DNA of 64,000 bases from CAVZOY01 sp963777095 (GCA_963777095.1 CAVZOY010000006.1:1178001-1242000), one strand, 5' to 3'; positions 20,386 to 29,755 are shown, counted from the first letter of the stretch. A program made the numbers and translations. The notes: a model not told the origin generated them from the sequence alone.

Positions 20386-20904
20386 TCAGGCGCGGTCGAA
20401 GGCGTCGAGTGTCGTCTTCACCACCGCGCCGTAGGCCAGGTGCGGCACGACGTCGCTCACCCAGTCGACGGCCGACCACGTGCGCGGGTCGGTGACGCCG
20501 AGGACGGTCATCGGACCGTTCGTCGCCGCCAGCACGCCGGCGGTGATCAGCCCCGTGCCGACCAGCGGGGAGGAGCGATAGCCGAGCGCCCGGACCAGCC
20601 CGACGAGCGCGCCGATGCCCACCCCGGCGGCGATGCCGGTGATCGGGCCCAGGCCCTGCACGCGGTTCTGCCGGGTCTGGAGGTCGCCGGGGATGCTGAC
20701 GCCCGTCTTCGCGGCCAGCTTCTCGACCGTCTGCTCGGGCGTGGAGCTGCCGGGACGGCCGCGGGTGGCCATGTCGAGGTAGCCCACCGCGTTCAGGGCC
20801 GTGGTCCCGGCTGCGCCGGCCGCTGCTCCGCGCACCAGCCACCCGAGGGTGCTGATTCCACGCCTGCGCGCGCCGAACGTGCCCACCGCGGTCCGTTTCG
20901 CCAT
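20386..20904 (-). CDS. Hypothetical membrane-associated protein
   Basis: 172 residues (MAKRTAVGTFGARRRG). It has Ala/Gly-rich hydrophobic segments (GWLVRGAAAGAAGTTALNAVGYLDMA, LGPITGIAAGVGIGALVGLVRAL, GTGLITAGVLAATNGPMTVLGV) consistent with three membrane helices. No known domain name can be assigned with confidence. It is divergent from the PASTA gene at 21011. Confidence 0.65.
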   Translation of the reverse strand: MAKRTAVGTFGARRRGISTLGWLVRGAAAGAAGTTALNAVGYLDMATRGRPGSSTPEQTVEKLAAKTGVSIPGDLQTRQNRVQGLGPITGIAAGVGIGALVGLVRALGYRSSPLVGTGLITAGVLAATNGPMTVLGVTDPRTWSAVDWVSDVVPHLAYGAVVKTTLDAFDRA

Positions 20905-21010
20905 GCGCGCGCCGGTACCCCGGACTGGGCGTGGCACGCCACGCGCAGGGCCGAAAGTCGGTTCCGGATCCCGACGCCCGGTCGAACACTCGTCCGCGGG
21001 GGAGGCCGGC

Positions 21011-22189
21011 ATGCAGGCACGGGCGTTCGCGATCTCGGGGCTGCTGCTCGCCTGCGTGGCCCTCGTACCACCGGTCGGCCCCGCGCAGGCCGAACCGGTG
21101 GGGAACGCCACGCTCGAGGTCAGCTCGCCCGCCGCCGTGCCGTGGGGGACGGTGACCGTGACGGGTACGTGTCCTGGCGAGACGGTGTCGTCCGAGCCGG
21201 CCGATCCGGACACCCCCGCGGTCGCGACGGAGTACCCGGAGAGCACGGTCCTCCGCCTCGACGGTACGAAGTTCGCCACCGAAGTCCCCCTCACCGAGGG
21301 TCGCTTCAGCGGATTGATCGAGATGCAGGTCCCGCTCGACACGGCTCCGGGGGAGTACGACCTGGTCACCGAGTGCGGCGGGTCGGTCTTCTTCACGGTC
21401 CTCGACGGCTTCTCGCTGTCCATCGCTCCTGATCGGGTCGAGCCGGGCCGGAGCGTCGTGGTGACCGGGAGCTGCTGGCTCTTCGGTGTCATCGTCCCCG
21501 CCACACCCGGCATCGACCTCGCCGGCGACGGCCGGTGGATCCTCGGCCCGCTCCTGCTCGACAGGTCCACCGGGGTGATCGCCGCCTCGACCGTGACGGT
21601 GCCCGCCGACGTCCCCCCGGGGAAGTACACCGGGACGTCGAACTGCGACACCACCGCGGCTCTGGAGGTCCTTCCTCCCGGCACGGAGTCCACCCCGCCG
21701 ACGCTCACGTCAGGAAGCCAGGAAGAGGAGCTCGTCGTCGTCCCGACCCTGCTGGGTCTGACGCGTGAGCGTGCGGAGGAGGCCCTCGGGGGCCAACTCC
21801 GTCTCGGCGACGTGGTCGGGACCACGGGGCCGGTGGTCCGACAGGACCCGCTGCCCGGCGAGCGCGTTGCGCGGGGCAGCGAGGTGACCGTTGAGCTGGC
21901 GGGGGCTCCCGGCGACGCCGGCGGAGGCGAGGACGAGTCGTCCTTCCCGCTCGGCATCGCCGCTGCCGCCGTCGCGGTCGTCCTGATCGCCGCAGGGGCC
22001 GCCTGGTACGCACGGCGGCCCGCACGGGAGGAGCGGTGGGTGCGACGCACCGCCTACCGCGCTCGCTCCAGGGCCTGGCGCGTGCCCGATCCACCCGAGG
22101 AGGCTGTCCCCACGGTCGGGGTCCGCTTCCAGACTGAACTCGACCCCGACCCCCTGCTCCTCGAGGAGGTGCCCGGTGCACCAACCTGA
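21011..22189 (+). CDS. Secreted/membrane-anchored protein with PASTA domain
   Basis: 392 residues from ATG 21011, with GGGGGAGG just upstream. Signal peptide 1-27 (ISGLLLACVALVPPVGPAQA), then two Ig-like beta-rich modules each holding a Cys pair (VTVTGTCPGE with LVTECGG; VVVTGSCWLFG with GTSNCDTT). A PASTA domain follows near 240-300 (VVVPTLLGLTRERAEEAL), then a membrane helix (SFPLGIAAAAVAVVLIAAGAAWYA) and a basic cytoplasmic tail. PASTA domains bind peptidoglycan or lipid II, so it is probably a cell-wall sensor or scaffold. Its end overlaps the next start by 14 bases. Confidence 0.8.
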   Translation: MQARAFAISGLLLACVALVPPVGPAQAEPVGNATLEVSSPAAVPWGTVTVTGTCPGETVSSEPADPDTPAVATEYPESTVLRLDGTKFATEVPLTEGRFSGLIEMQVPLDTAPGEYDLVTECGGSVFFTVLDGFSLSIAPDRVEPGRSVVVTGSCWLFGVIVPATPGIDLAGDGRWILGPLLLDRSTGVIAASTVTVPADVPPGKYTGTSNCDTTAALEVLPPGTESTPPTLTSGSQEEELVVVPTLLGLTRERAEEALGGQLRLGDVVGTTGPVVRQDPLPGERVARGSEVTVELAGAPGDAGGGEDESSFPLGIAAAAVAVVLIAAGAAWYARRPAREERWVRRTAYRARSRAWRVPDPPEEAVPTVGVRFQTELDPDPLLLEEVPGAPT

Positions 22190-22850
22190 TCCGGAGACGG
22201 CTTCCGCCACGACGGTCCGGGACCTGCTCGCCGGTGCGGCCGACGACCGGGCCGTCGCGCAGGAGATGTCCGACGCGCTGCCGGACGGCGGCGTCGCACG
22301 TCCCCGGCTGCCCGAGGAGAAGCTGCCGGGAGAGCGGCGCCTGCTGAAAGGCACCTACCGACTGCTCGACAGCGAGATCCTGATCGCCGCCGCCACGTGC
22401 CTGGACCAGGACGTCGGCGGACCGATCGCCGAGTGGCTGAGAAGGTTCCAGGAGCTGCGGACCGCCGCGGCCACGACGCTGGCCGACCCCGCCGCCCGGG
22501 AGACGGTCGTGCTCGACGTCCGGCGCACGCTGACCGCGCCGCAGGACATCGCCGTGCACATGTATGTCGACCGGACGCGGATCGCCACCTTTCCGTTCCG
22601 GCTGGTCCTCTCCGCGGAACTCGGTCGCACCGTGGTCGTCGTCCGGGAGGGTGCGGTGCACCAGATCGACTGCGTCGCCGCCACGCTGCGGGCGAGTCTC
22701 AGCATCGCCGACGTCCCCAAGCCCCTCTGGCAGCGGTCCGCCCCCGACCTGGCCCTGCACCTCCCGCTGGCCCACCCGGTGCGCATCCCCCTGGTTCCGG
22801 TGCCGCGTCCGGCCAAGTCCGAGGTCGCCCAGCCGCAGACGGCCACGTGA
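22176..22850 (+). CDS. Hypothetical protein coupled to the PASTA protein
   Basis: 224 residues from GTG 22176, preceded by GAGGAGG inside the PASTA gene. No signal peptide or membrane helix. The sequence begins with a charged region (RDLLAGAADDRAVAQEMSDA) and has a beta-rich middle (RETVVLDVRRTLTAPQDIAV, RTVVVVREGAVHQIDCV). I do not recognise a family. The translational overlap implies it works with the PASTA protein, perhaps on its cytoplasmic tail (inference). Confidence 0.65.
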   Translation: MHQPDPETASATTVRDLLAGAADDRAVAQEMSDALPDGGVARPRLPEEKLPGERRLLKGTYRLLDSEILIAAATCLDQDVGGPIAEWLRRFQELRTAAATTLADPAARETVVLDVRRTLTAPQDIAVHMYVDRTRIATFPFRLVLSAELGRTVVVVREGAVHQIDCVAATLRASLSIADVPKPLWQRSAPDLALHLPLAHPVRIPLVPVPRPAKSEVAQPQTAT

Positions 22851-22926
22851 CGCTCCGGAGGCCGGCCGCCGCCGGTGTTGTGCAGGCCGGCCGGGTGGAC
22901 GACGTCGACCGGCCCGCTGACCCGTC

Positions 22927-22941
22927 GAGATCGCCGATCTC
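22927..22941. repeat. Copy of the GAGATCGCCGATCTC palindromic core
   Basis: Exact 15-base match to the core found in both arms of the 3517-3582 element, here as a single copy between the 22850 stop and the convergent lrp stop. It probably forms a short 7-1-7 hairpin. Confidence 0.6.
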
Positions 22942-22956
22942 GCCGCGGGGACGGGG

Positions 22957-23430
22957 TCAACCCTCCGCGGCGCGCTCCAGCAGCGGGGTCACGCGGTGGT
23001 CGACGAACCGCCGCAGCGCGAGGGCGGTGTCGATCCGCTGGACGCCCTCGATCGAGAGCACCTGTTCGGTGATCCGCCACAGGTCGTCGGCGTCCCGCGC
23101 GACCACGCGCACGAGCAGGTCGGCCACCCCGGACAGGCCGATCACCTCGAGCACCTCGGGGATGTGCGCCAGTCCGTCGCTCACGTCGGCCAGGCTGCGC
23201 TGCACGACCTGCACCGTCACGTAGGCCGACAGCCGGTAGCCGAGGGCCTCGGGCAGCACCCGCCGGTCGAACGGCGCCAGCGCTCCGGCCTGCTCCAGCT
23301 TGGTCAGCCTCGTCTGCACGGTGTTGCGCGCGAGACCGAGGCGCTGCGACAGGGCCATGACGCTGGCCCGCGGGTCCTCCGCGAGGGCCAGGAGGAGGCG
23401 CGCGTCGGTCGCGTCCAGCGTGTCGGGCAC
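22957..23430 (-). CDS. Lrp/AsnC-family regulator, likely of the bkd genes
   Basis: 157 residues from GTG at 23430 (VPDTLDATDARLLLALAEDP). The N-terminal helix-turn-helix (MALSQRLGLARNTVQTRLTKLEQAG) is followed by an AsnC/RAM ligand-binding domain (VTVQVVQRSLADVSDGLAHI, LSGVADLLVRVVARDADDLW). It is divergent from the branched-chain 2-oxoacid dehydrogenase genes, the arrangement of bkdR in streptomycetes and pseudomonads. It probably senses branched-chain amino acids and acts on the 23472-23504 site. Confidence 0.88.
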   Translation of the reverse strand: MPDTLDATDARLLLALAEDPRASVMALSQRLGLARNTVQTRLTKLEQAGALAPFDRRVLPEALGYRLSAYVTVQVVQRSLADVSDGLAHIPEVLEVIGLSGVADLLVRVVARDADDLWRITEQVLSIEGVQRIDTALALRRFVDHRVTPLLERAAEG

Positions 23431-23471
23431 CAGGTCAGTCTGACATGCGGGCACCCAGCCGGAGTGTCTCT

Positions 23472-23504
23472 TCTGCGCAATCAGTTCGAGGGATCTTGCG
23501 CAGA
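23472..23504. promoter_or_regulatory. Inverted repeat TCTGCGCAA-N15-TTGCGCAGA between lrp and bkd
   Basis: Perfect 9-base arms (23472-23480 and 23496-23504), centre-to-centre 24 bases, about 40 bases from the Lrp start and 135 from E1 alpha. Lrp-type dimers bind such arrays, and this is the only strong symmetric site in the divergent gap. Confidence 0.6.
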
Positions 23505-23638
23505 TCGTCATCGGGGTGGTGTTGTTCCCCCGCAGGGGTGTCATGTCAGGATGTGTGAGAGGTGCCACACCCCGGCGCCGCACGTCCAGCGCGCACGACA
23601 CCGGCGACCCCGGTGCGGCGGAGGAGACGAGGAGACCG

Positions 23639-24790
23639 ATGACCGCAGCCCGGACCGCCAGCTCCCAGACGGACATGGCCTTCGACACCGCCCCGGGCGC
23701 CGGTGCGCCCCACCTGCCACAGCAGCCCGACCTCGTCCAGCTGCTCACGCCGGAGGGCGAGCGGGTCGAGCACCCCGACTACTCGATCGACGTCTCGGAC
23801 GACGAGCTGCGCTCGCTGTACCGCGATCTCGCCCTCGTCCGCCGGTGGGACGTCGAGGCGACCGCGCTGCAGCGTCAGGGCGAGCTGGGCATCTGGGCCT
23901 CGCTGCTCGGCCAGGAGGCCGCGCAGGTCGGCGCCGGCCGTGCGCTGCAGCCCGACGACGTGGCCTTTCCGACCTACCGCGAGCACGGCGTCGCCTGGAC
24001 CCGGGGCGTCGACCCCCTGCACGTCATCAGCCTGTTCCGCGGCGTCGACAACGGCGGCTGGGACCCGGTGGCCACCGGCTTCAACCTCTACACCGTCGTC
24101 ATCGGGGCGCAGTGCCTGCACGCGACCGGTTACGCGATGGGCATCCAGCGCGACGGCGCCGAGAGCGCGACCCTGGCGTTCCTCGGCGACGGCGCCACGA
24201 GCCAGGGCGAGGTCAACGAAGCGATGATCTTCGCCGCGAGCTTCTCGGCCCCGGTCGTCTTCTTCTGCCAGAACAACCAGTACGCGATCAGCGTGCCGCT
24301 GGAGCGCCAGACGCGGATCCCGCTGTACCAGCGGGCCGCCGGCTTCGGCTTTCCCGGCGTCCGGGTCGACGGCAACGACGTCCTCGCAGTCCTGGCCGTG
24401 ACCAGGGCGGCACTGGCCGCCGCCCGCGAGGGCCAGGGCCCGACCTTCATCGAGGCGTTCACCTACCGGATGGGCGCGCACACCACGTCCGACGACCCCA
24501 CCCGCTACCGGCTGGCCAGCGAGCTGGAGGAGTGGAAGCTGCGCGATCCGATCGCCCGGCTCAAGGTCTACCTGTCGCGCAGCGGCATCGCCGACGCCGA
24601 CTTCTTCGCCGCGGTGGACGCCGAGGGCGACGAGCTCGCCGCCCGCATCCGCACCGGCACCACCGAGATGGCCGACCCACCGGCGACCAACATGTTCGAC
24701 GTCGTCTACGCCGAGCAGACGCCGCCGCTGGCCGCCCAGCGCGAGGAGTTCGTGGCGTACCAGGCGAGCTTCGAGGGAGGCGAGCACTGA
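23639..24790 (+). CDS. bkdA: Branched-chain 2-oxoacid dehydrogenase E1 alpha subunit
   Basis: 383 residues from ATG 23639 with a purine-rich GGAGGAGACGAGGAG region before it. Thiamine diphosphate-binding motif LGDGATSQGEVNEAMIFAA ending FFCQNNQYAIS is intact, as are GIWASLLGQEAAQVGAG and FIEAFTYRMGAHTTSDDPTRYR with the phosphorylation-loop-like region. It decarboxylates branched-chain 2-oxo acids with the beta subunit and passes the acyl group to E2, supplying branched-chain acyl-CoA primers. Pyruvate dehydrogenase E1 alpha is the alternative, but the Lrp neighbour favours bkd. Confidence 0.88.
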   Translation: MTAARTASSQTDMAFDTAPGAGAPHLPQQPDLVQLLTPEGERVEHPDYSIDVSDDELRSLYRDLALVRRWDVEATALQRQGELGIWASLLGQEAAQVGAGRALQPDDVAFPTYREHGVAWTRGVDPLHVISLFRGVDNGGWDPVATGFNLYTVVIGAQCLHATGYAMGIQRDGAESATLAFLGDGATSQGEVNEAMIFAASFSAPVVFFCQNNQYAISVPLERQTRIPLYQRAAGFGFPGVRVDGNDVLAVLAVTRAALAAAREGQGPTFIEAFTYRMGAHTTSDDPTRYRLASELEEWKLRDPIARLKVYLSRSGIADADFFAAVDAEGDELAARIRTGTTEMADPPATNMFDVVYAEQTPPLAAQREEFVAYQASFEGGEH

Positions 24791-24869
24791 TGGTCACGAG
24801 AACGACGCCCGAGCGAGCATCGCAGGGAGCGCCAGCGACCGAGGAGCGGAACGAGGGCGGAGTCGAGTC

Positions 24870-25850
24870 ATGAGTGCAGAGACGCTCACCATCGGCAAGG
24901 CGCTCAACCTCGGCCTGCGCCGCGCCCTGGAGGACGACGCCAAGGTCGTGCTCATGGGCGAGGACATCGGCAAGCTCGGCGGGGTCTTCCGGATCACCGA
25001 CGGCCTGCAGAAGGACTTCGGCGACGACCGCGTCGTCGACACCCCGCTGGCCGAGGCCGGCATCCTCGGCACCGCGGTCGGCCTGGCCATGCGCGGCTAC
25101 CGCCCGGTCTGCGAGATCCAGTTCGACGGCTTCGTCTTCCCGGCCTACAACCAGATCGTCACGCAGGTGGCCAAGATCCACGCCCGCTCGCGGGGCAAGC
25201 TGCCGATGCCCATCGTCATCCGCATCCCGTTCGGCGGCGGCATCGGCGCGGTGGAGCACCACAGCGAGAGCCCGGAGGCGTACTTCGCGCACACGCCGGG
25301 GCTCAAGGTCGTCGCCGTCAGCAACCCGGTCGACGCCTACTGGGGCATCCAGCAGGCCATCGCGCACCCCGACCCGATCGTCTTCCTGGAGCCGAAGCGC
25401 CGGTACTGGGAGAAGGCGCCGGTCGACACCGACGCCACCCCCGGCCCGCTGTTCGCCTCCCGCGTCGTCCGCGGCGGCGACGACGTCACCGTGCTGGCCT
25501 ACGGCCCGATGGTGAAGACGGCGCTGCAGGCGGCCGAGGCAGCGGCCGAGGAGGGCCGCTCGCTCGAGGTCGTCGACCTGCGCACGCTCTCCCCGCTCGA
25601 CCTCGACCCGGTGTTCGAGTCGGTGCGCCGCACCGGCCGCTGCGTCGTCGTCCACGAGGCGCCGGTGACGCTCGGCCTCGGCGCCGAGATCGCCGCGCGG
25701 ATCACCGAGACCTGCTTCCACTCGCTCGAGGCACCCGTGCTGCGGGTGGGCGGCTACGACACGCCCTACCCGCCGTCGAAGCTCGAGGAGGAGTACCTCC
25801 CCGACCTCGACCGCGTGCTCGACGCGGTCGACCGCTCCCTGGAGTACTGA
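24870..25850 (+). CDS. bkdB: Branched-chain 2-oxoacid dehydrogenase E1 beta subunit
   Basis: 326 residues from ATG 24870. Transketolase-like beta subunit with VLMGEDIGKLGGVFRITDGL, TPLAEAGILGTAVGLAMRG, the PFGGGIGAVEHHSESPEAYF loop and C-terminal VVHEAPVTLGLGAEIAARI. It forms the alpha2beta2 E1 with the upstream subunit. A 79-base spacer separates the two genes; E2 follows 5 bases downstream, indicating one transcript. Confidence 0.9.
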   Translation: MSAETLTIGKALNLGLRRALEDDAKVVLMGEDIGKLGGVFRITDGLQKDFGDDRVVDTPLAEAGILGTAVGLAMRGYRPVCEIQFDGFVFPAYNQIVTQVAKIHARSRGKLPMPIVIRIPFGGGIGAVEHHSESPEAYFAHTPGLKVVAVSNPVDAYWGIQQAIAHPDPIVFLEPKRRYWEKAPVDTDATPGPLFASRVVRGGDDVTVLAYGPMVKTALQAAEAAAEEGRSLEVVDLRTLSPLDLDPVFESVRRTGRCVVVHEAPVTLGLGAEIAARITETCFHSLEAPVLRVGGYDTPYPPSKLEEEYLPDLDRVLDAVDRSLEY

Positions 25851-25855
25851 CTGCG

Positions 25856-27359
25856 ATGCTGCGCCAGTTCAAGCTGCCCGATGTCGGAGAGGGCCTGACG
25901 GAGGGCGAGATCCTCCAGTGGCTGGTCTCCGTGGGCGACACCGTCACCGTCAACCAGCCGCTGTGCGAGGTCGAGACGGCGAAGGCGGCCGTCGAGCTGC
26001 CCTCGCCGTACGCCGGCACCGTCACCGAGCTGCTCTTCGAGGCCGGGACGACGGTCGACGTCGGCGCGCCGATCATCACGATCGACACCGGCGGCGACGC
26101 ATCGGCGCCCGCGCCGGCCGGCGAGCCGGCGACCTCCGCCGGGGACGCGGAGCCCGCGGCCGGCCTGATCGGCGGCGCGGCGCCCGGCGGGCGCACCGCC
26201 GTCCTCGTCGGCTACGGCCCCCGGAACACCGAGGCCAAGCGCCGTCCGCGGCGCAGCGGCGACGCGGTGGCCGCCCGCGCCACCGCGCCGGCGGCGGTGC
26301 TGCCCCAGGCCGACTACAGGGTCGGGCACCGACCGGCCGCCGCTGCTGGCCACGGCGCCGGACGCCCAGGCGAAGCCGGTCCGCCACGGCGGGCTCGAGG
26401 TGGGCCGCCAGGCCGAGGCGCACGCCCTCAGCGAGGACGCCGCCCCCAGCGCCTCCGCACCGCACGGGCGCCGGTCGCCGCGGCCGCTGGCCAAGCCGCC
26501 GGTGCGCAAGTACGCCAAGGACCTCGGCGTCGACCTGGCCGCGGTCAGCGGCAGCGGCCCCGGCGGGGTCATCACCCGCGCCGACGTCGACGCCGCCGCG
26601 AACGGCGGGGCCCCGGCGGGCGTTCCGCAGGCCGCGGGCGTCGCGGTGTCCGTCGGAGACCAGCGGATCCCGATCAAGGGCGTCCGCAAGCACACCGCCG
26701 CGGCGATGGTGGCCAGCGCCTTCACCGCGCCGCACGTCACGGAGTTCCTGACCGTCGACGTCACGCGGATGATGAAGCTGCGCTCGCGGCTCGCCGCCCG
26801 GCCCGACCTGGCCGGCGTCAAGGTCAGCCCGCTGCTGTTCGTCGCCAAGGCCGTGCTCCTCGCGGCGCAGCGCCACCCGATGATCAACAGCTCGTGGGAC
26901 GAGGCCGCCCAGGAGATCGTGGTCAAGGGCGCGGTCAACCTCGGCATCGCCGCGGCGACCCCGCGCGGGCTGATCGTGCCCAACATCAAGGACGCCGGAC
27001 GGCTGTCGCTGGCCGAGCTCGCCGCCGCGCTGAGCGACCTGACCGAGACCGCGCGGGCGGGCCGCACCAGCCCGGCCGACATGACCGGCGGCACGATCAC
27101 GATCACCAACGTCGGGGTCTTCGGCGTCGACACCGGGACGCCGATCCTCAACCCCGGCGAGTCGGCGATCCTGGCGTTCGGCGCGATCCGCGAGATGCCG
27201 TGGGTGCACAAGGGCAAGGTCAAGGTGCGCCAGGTGACGCAGCTCGGGCTGTCGTTCGACCACCGCATCGTCGACGGCGAGCTGGGATCGCGGTTCCTCG
27301 CCGACGTCGGGGCGCTGCTCGCGCGACCCGGGGACGGCGCTGGCGTTCTGATCCGATGA
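25856..27359 (+). CDS. bkdC: Dihydrolipoamide acyltransferase E2 of the bkd complex, one frameshift
   Basis: About 500 residues after removing one inserted base near 26325 in the poorly conserved linker. The order is a lipoyl domain (lipoyl Lys in EVETAKAAVELPSPY, residues 1-80), a Pro/Ala linker, an E3-binding domain (KPPVRKYAKDLGVDLAAVSG), then a catalytic domain with TRMMKLRSRLA, GTITITNVGVFG and the active-site DHRIVDG. No E3 (lpd) gene is nearby, so a shared one is assumed. Its TGA overlaps the next ATG (ATGA). Confidence 0.9.
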
Positions 27360-28526
27360 CCTCGATCGACGGGCTGCTCGACCTGGCCGAACGGTCGCGG
27401 GTGCCCGGCGGTTTCGGGTACCTCGGCTCCGACGGCCGGGTGGTCGAGGGCCGCCCGCTGGAGACGTGGATCGTCGCGCGGATGACGCACGTCTTCGGGC
27501 TGGCCGTGCTCCTGGGCCGACCCGGAGCGGACGAGTTCCTCGCGCACGGCGTCGCTGCGCTGTCGCGCGGTCCGCTGCACGACGCCGAGCACGGCGGCTG
27601 GTACGCCGCGACGGACGACGACACGAAGGCCGCCTACGTGCACGCCTTCGCCGTCCTGGCGGGGTCGACGGCGACCACGGCAGGCGCGGACGGCGGCCGG
27701 GAACTGCTCGACGAGGCGCTCGACGTCTGGGAGCAGCGGTTCTGGGACGACGCGGCCGGGATGGCGGTCGAGGAGTGGGACCGCGACTGGACGACCCTGT
27801 CGGACTACCGCGGCGCCAACGCCAACATGCACGGCGTCGAGGCGTCCCTGGCCGCCGCCGACGCGCTGGCCGGCACCGATCCCGACCGCGCCGCGGCGCT
27901 GCGCGGACAGGCGCTGCGCACGACCGAGCGCGTGGTGCACGGCTGGGCCCGCGAGCGGGACTGGCGGCTGCCCGAGCACTTCACCGCCGACTGGACGCCG
28001 CTGCCCGACTACAACCGCGACCAGCCGGCCCATCCGTTCCGGCCGTACGGCGTCACCGTCGGGCACCAGTTCGAGTGGGCGCGCCTGGCCCTGCACGCCC
28101 GCGCGGTCACCGACGACCCGCCGGCCTGGCTGCTCGACGACGCCGTCGGCCTGTTCGACGCCGCGACAGCCCGGGGCTGGGCGGCCGACGGCGAGGACGG
28201 CTTCCCGTACACGTTGGACTGGGACGACCGCCCGGTCGTCGGCGCCCGCATGCACTGGGTGGTCTGCGAGGCGGTCGCGGCCGCGGGCGTCCTCGCGGAG
28301 GTCACCGGCGAGCCGCGCTACGGGCGAGTTCGCCCGGCGGTGGCGCGAGCACGGGGAGCAGCGCTTCGCCGACGTCTCGACCGGCAGCTGGCACCACGAG
28401 CTGACCCCGCAGGGCGCGGTGGCCACCGGCACCTGGGCCGGGCAGCCGGACGTCTACCACCTCGTCCAGATGCTGCTGCTGGCCGACCGCCCGGTCCGGG
28501 GGAGCGTGGCCGCCGCCCTGCGCTGA
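27356..28526 (+). CDS. AGE-family (N-acylglucosamine 2-epimerase-like) sugar isomerase, one frameshift
   Basis: About 389 residues after removing an extra G near 28324. The (alpha/alpha)6 barrel of the AGE/cellobiose-epimerase/aldose-ketose-isomerase group is indicated by RMTHVFGLAVLL, HGGWYAATDDDTKAAYVHAFA, SDYRGANANMHGVEA, GHQFEWARLAL and WHHELTPQGAVATGTWAGQP. Members such as YihS interconvert mannose, fructose and glucose. It begins at an ATGA overlap with bkdC, an unexpected partner for a branched-chain acid operon. The gene converges with the lipoprotein gene 8 bases away. Confidence 0.82.
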
Positions 28527-28533
28527 CCGGGGT

Positions 28534-29310
28534 TCAGCCCGCGCGCGTCGACTCCACCAGCGCCTCGCGGCTGCTGCCCCCGGACGTCTGCAGCACGAGC
28601 ACCGGTCCGACGTCCGGCGCGTAGAACTTCAGCTCGGCGACGTCCGGCTCCAGCGGCGTGGTGTCCCGGGTGAGCAGGGCCCCGGTCCAGGCGCCGGCCG
28701 GCGCCTCGACCAGCTCGTCGACGGAGAGCACGAGTGCCTCGTCCTCGGCCTCGCCGGCGAGGTACTCCTGCCGGTAGCCCGTGCCCGGCTGGGGATCGGC
28801 GGGCAGCAGGATCCCGGCCTGGGCGCCGTCGACGCCGGCCTCCCACGAGCCCTCGGTGGAGACCACCTCGCCGTCCTCGTACTCGGCGGTCTCCTCGCCC
28901 AGGTACCAGAGGTTGCCGTCGGCGTCCTGGGCGTACCAGTCGAGGGTGTCCTCGACGACCGCGCCGTCCTCCGTGACCAGGTCGTGGACGACCCGCGCCT
29001 CGATGCCCGCCGCGACGGTCGTCGTCCGGTCCAGGACGGTCACCTCGACCCGCTGCACGCCGCCCTCTCCGTCGGACTCCTCGTAGACCCACCGATCGCC
29101 GACCTCCATGGGCCACCAGGGGTGGGTGATCTCCACGGTGAAGTCGGCGGGGTCCAGGTCCACCGGCTCGTCGCCCTGCGGCAGCGCGGCGGCGGATGCG
29201 GACGGCGTCGCGCCCGCCGGCGACGGGTCGGAGCCGCACGCCGGCAGGGCGGCCGCAGCGACGAGCGCGGCCGCCGCGGCGCCCCGGCGCCGCAGGTCAG
29301 TCGGCGTCAC
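28534..29310 (-). CDS. Predicted lipoprotein of unknown function
   Basis: 258 residues from a GTG at 29310. Signal sequence RRRGAAAAALVAAAALPAC with lipobox LPAC, then a Ser/Ala/Pro linker and an acidic, beta-rich domain (ITHPWWPMEVGDRWVYEESD, DTLDWYAQDADGNLWYLGEE). The WPMEVGDRWVY and DGNLWYLGE motifs occur in many uncharacterised bacterial lipoproteins. It starts 14 bases inside the upstream PepSY gene and is probably co-expressed with it. Confidence 0.78.
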   Translation of the reverse strand: MTPTDLRRRGAAAAALVAAAALPACGSDPSPAGATPSASAAALPQGDEPVDLDPADFTVEITHPWWPMEVGDRWVYEESDGEGGVQRVEVTVLDRTTTVAAGIEARVVHDLVTEDGAVVEDTLDWYAQDADGNLWYLGEETAEYEDGEVVSTEGSWEAGVDGAQAGILLPADPQPGTGYRQEYLAGEAEDEALVLSVDELVEAPAGAWTGALLTRDTTPLEPDVAELKFYAPDVGPVLVLQTSGGSSREALVESTRAG

Positions 29311-29625
29311 CGGAGTCCTCGTCGTCGCCCTCGGTGCCGACGACGGCGAAGGACTCGTCCAGCTGGACGTCGACCTGCCGGCCGTCGTCGAGGGTCACCT
29401 CGACCTCGTAGTAGCTCTCCTCGTCGCCGACCTCGGTGCCGGTCACCCGTCCGCCGCCGGTCTCGGCCAGCGCCGCCTCCTCGGCCTGCCCGAGCGCGTC
29501 GCCGGTGATCGGGCGGTCCGGCCCCTCGCTGCCGTCGTCCGATCCGGCGGCGGCGGCCACCCCGCGGTCCCGGCCACTGCGGCCGCGACGGCCGCCCCGG
29601 CGATGATCTTCCTGCTGCGTCGCAT
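29297..29625 (-). CDS. Secreted PepSY-domain protein, frameshifted
   Basis: About 109 residues after restoring one missing G near 29563. The N-terminus MRRSRKIIAGAAVAAAVAG is a signal or anchor; the rest (ITGDALGQAEEAALAETGG, ESYYEVEVTLDDGRQVDVQL) is a single PepSY repeat. Small PepSY proteins often lie beside two-component systems, as here, and may modulate peptidases or the sensor in the envelope. It is divergent from the response regulator at 29756. Confidence 0.75.
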
Positions 29626-29672
29626 GTCGTCCTCCCGATGCCCGGAAACCAGTCGGTCCCCAGACTGCCCCT

Positions 29673-29706
29673 CGCGGCTGAACGGGAGCTGACGCGTTCA
29701 GCCGCG
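29673..29706. promoter_or_regulatory. Inverted repeat CGCGGCTGAAC-N12-GTTCAGCCGCG between PepSY and the two-component system
   Basis: Perfect 11-base arms (29673-29683 and 29696-29706) in the 130-base divergent gap. GCTGAAC at 29677 and GCTGACG at 29688 also make an 11-base-spaced direct repeat, as OmpR-family regulators prefer. It is a likely binding site for the adjacent regulator. Confidence 0.5.
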
Positions 29707-29755
29707 GGACAGCTCCGCGGGTGATCATGGACGCCGGACCGGGAGGACGCCGCGG

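Noticed and set aside
24791..24869. Short frame in the bkdA-bkdB spacer
   Set aside because: 79 bases, no ribosome site or conserved sequence; treated as spacer.
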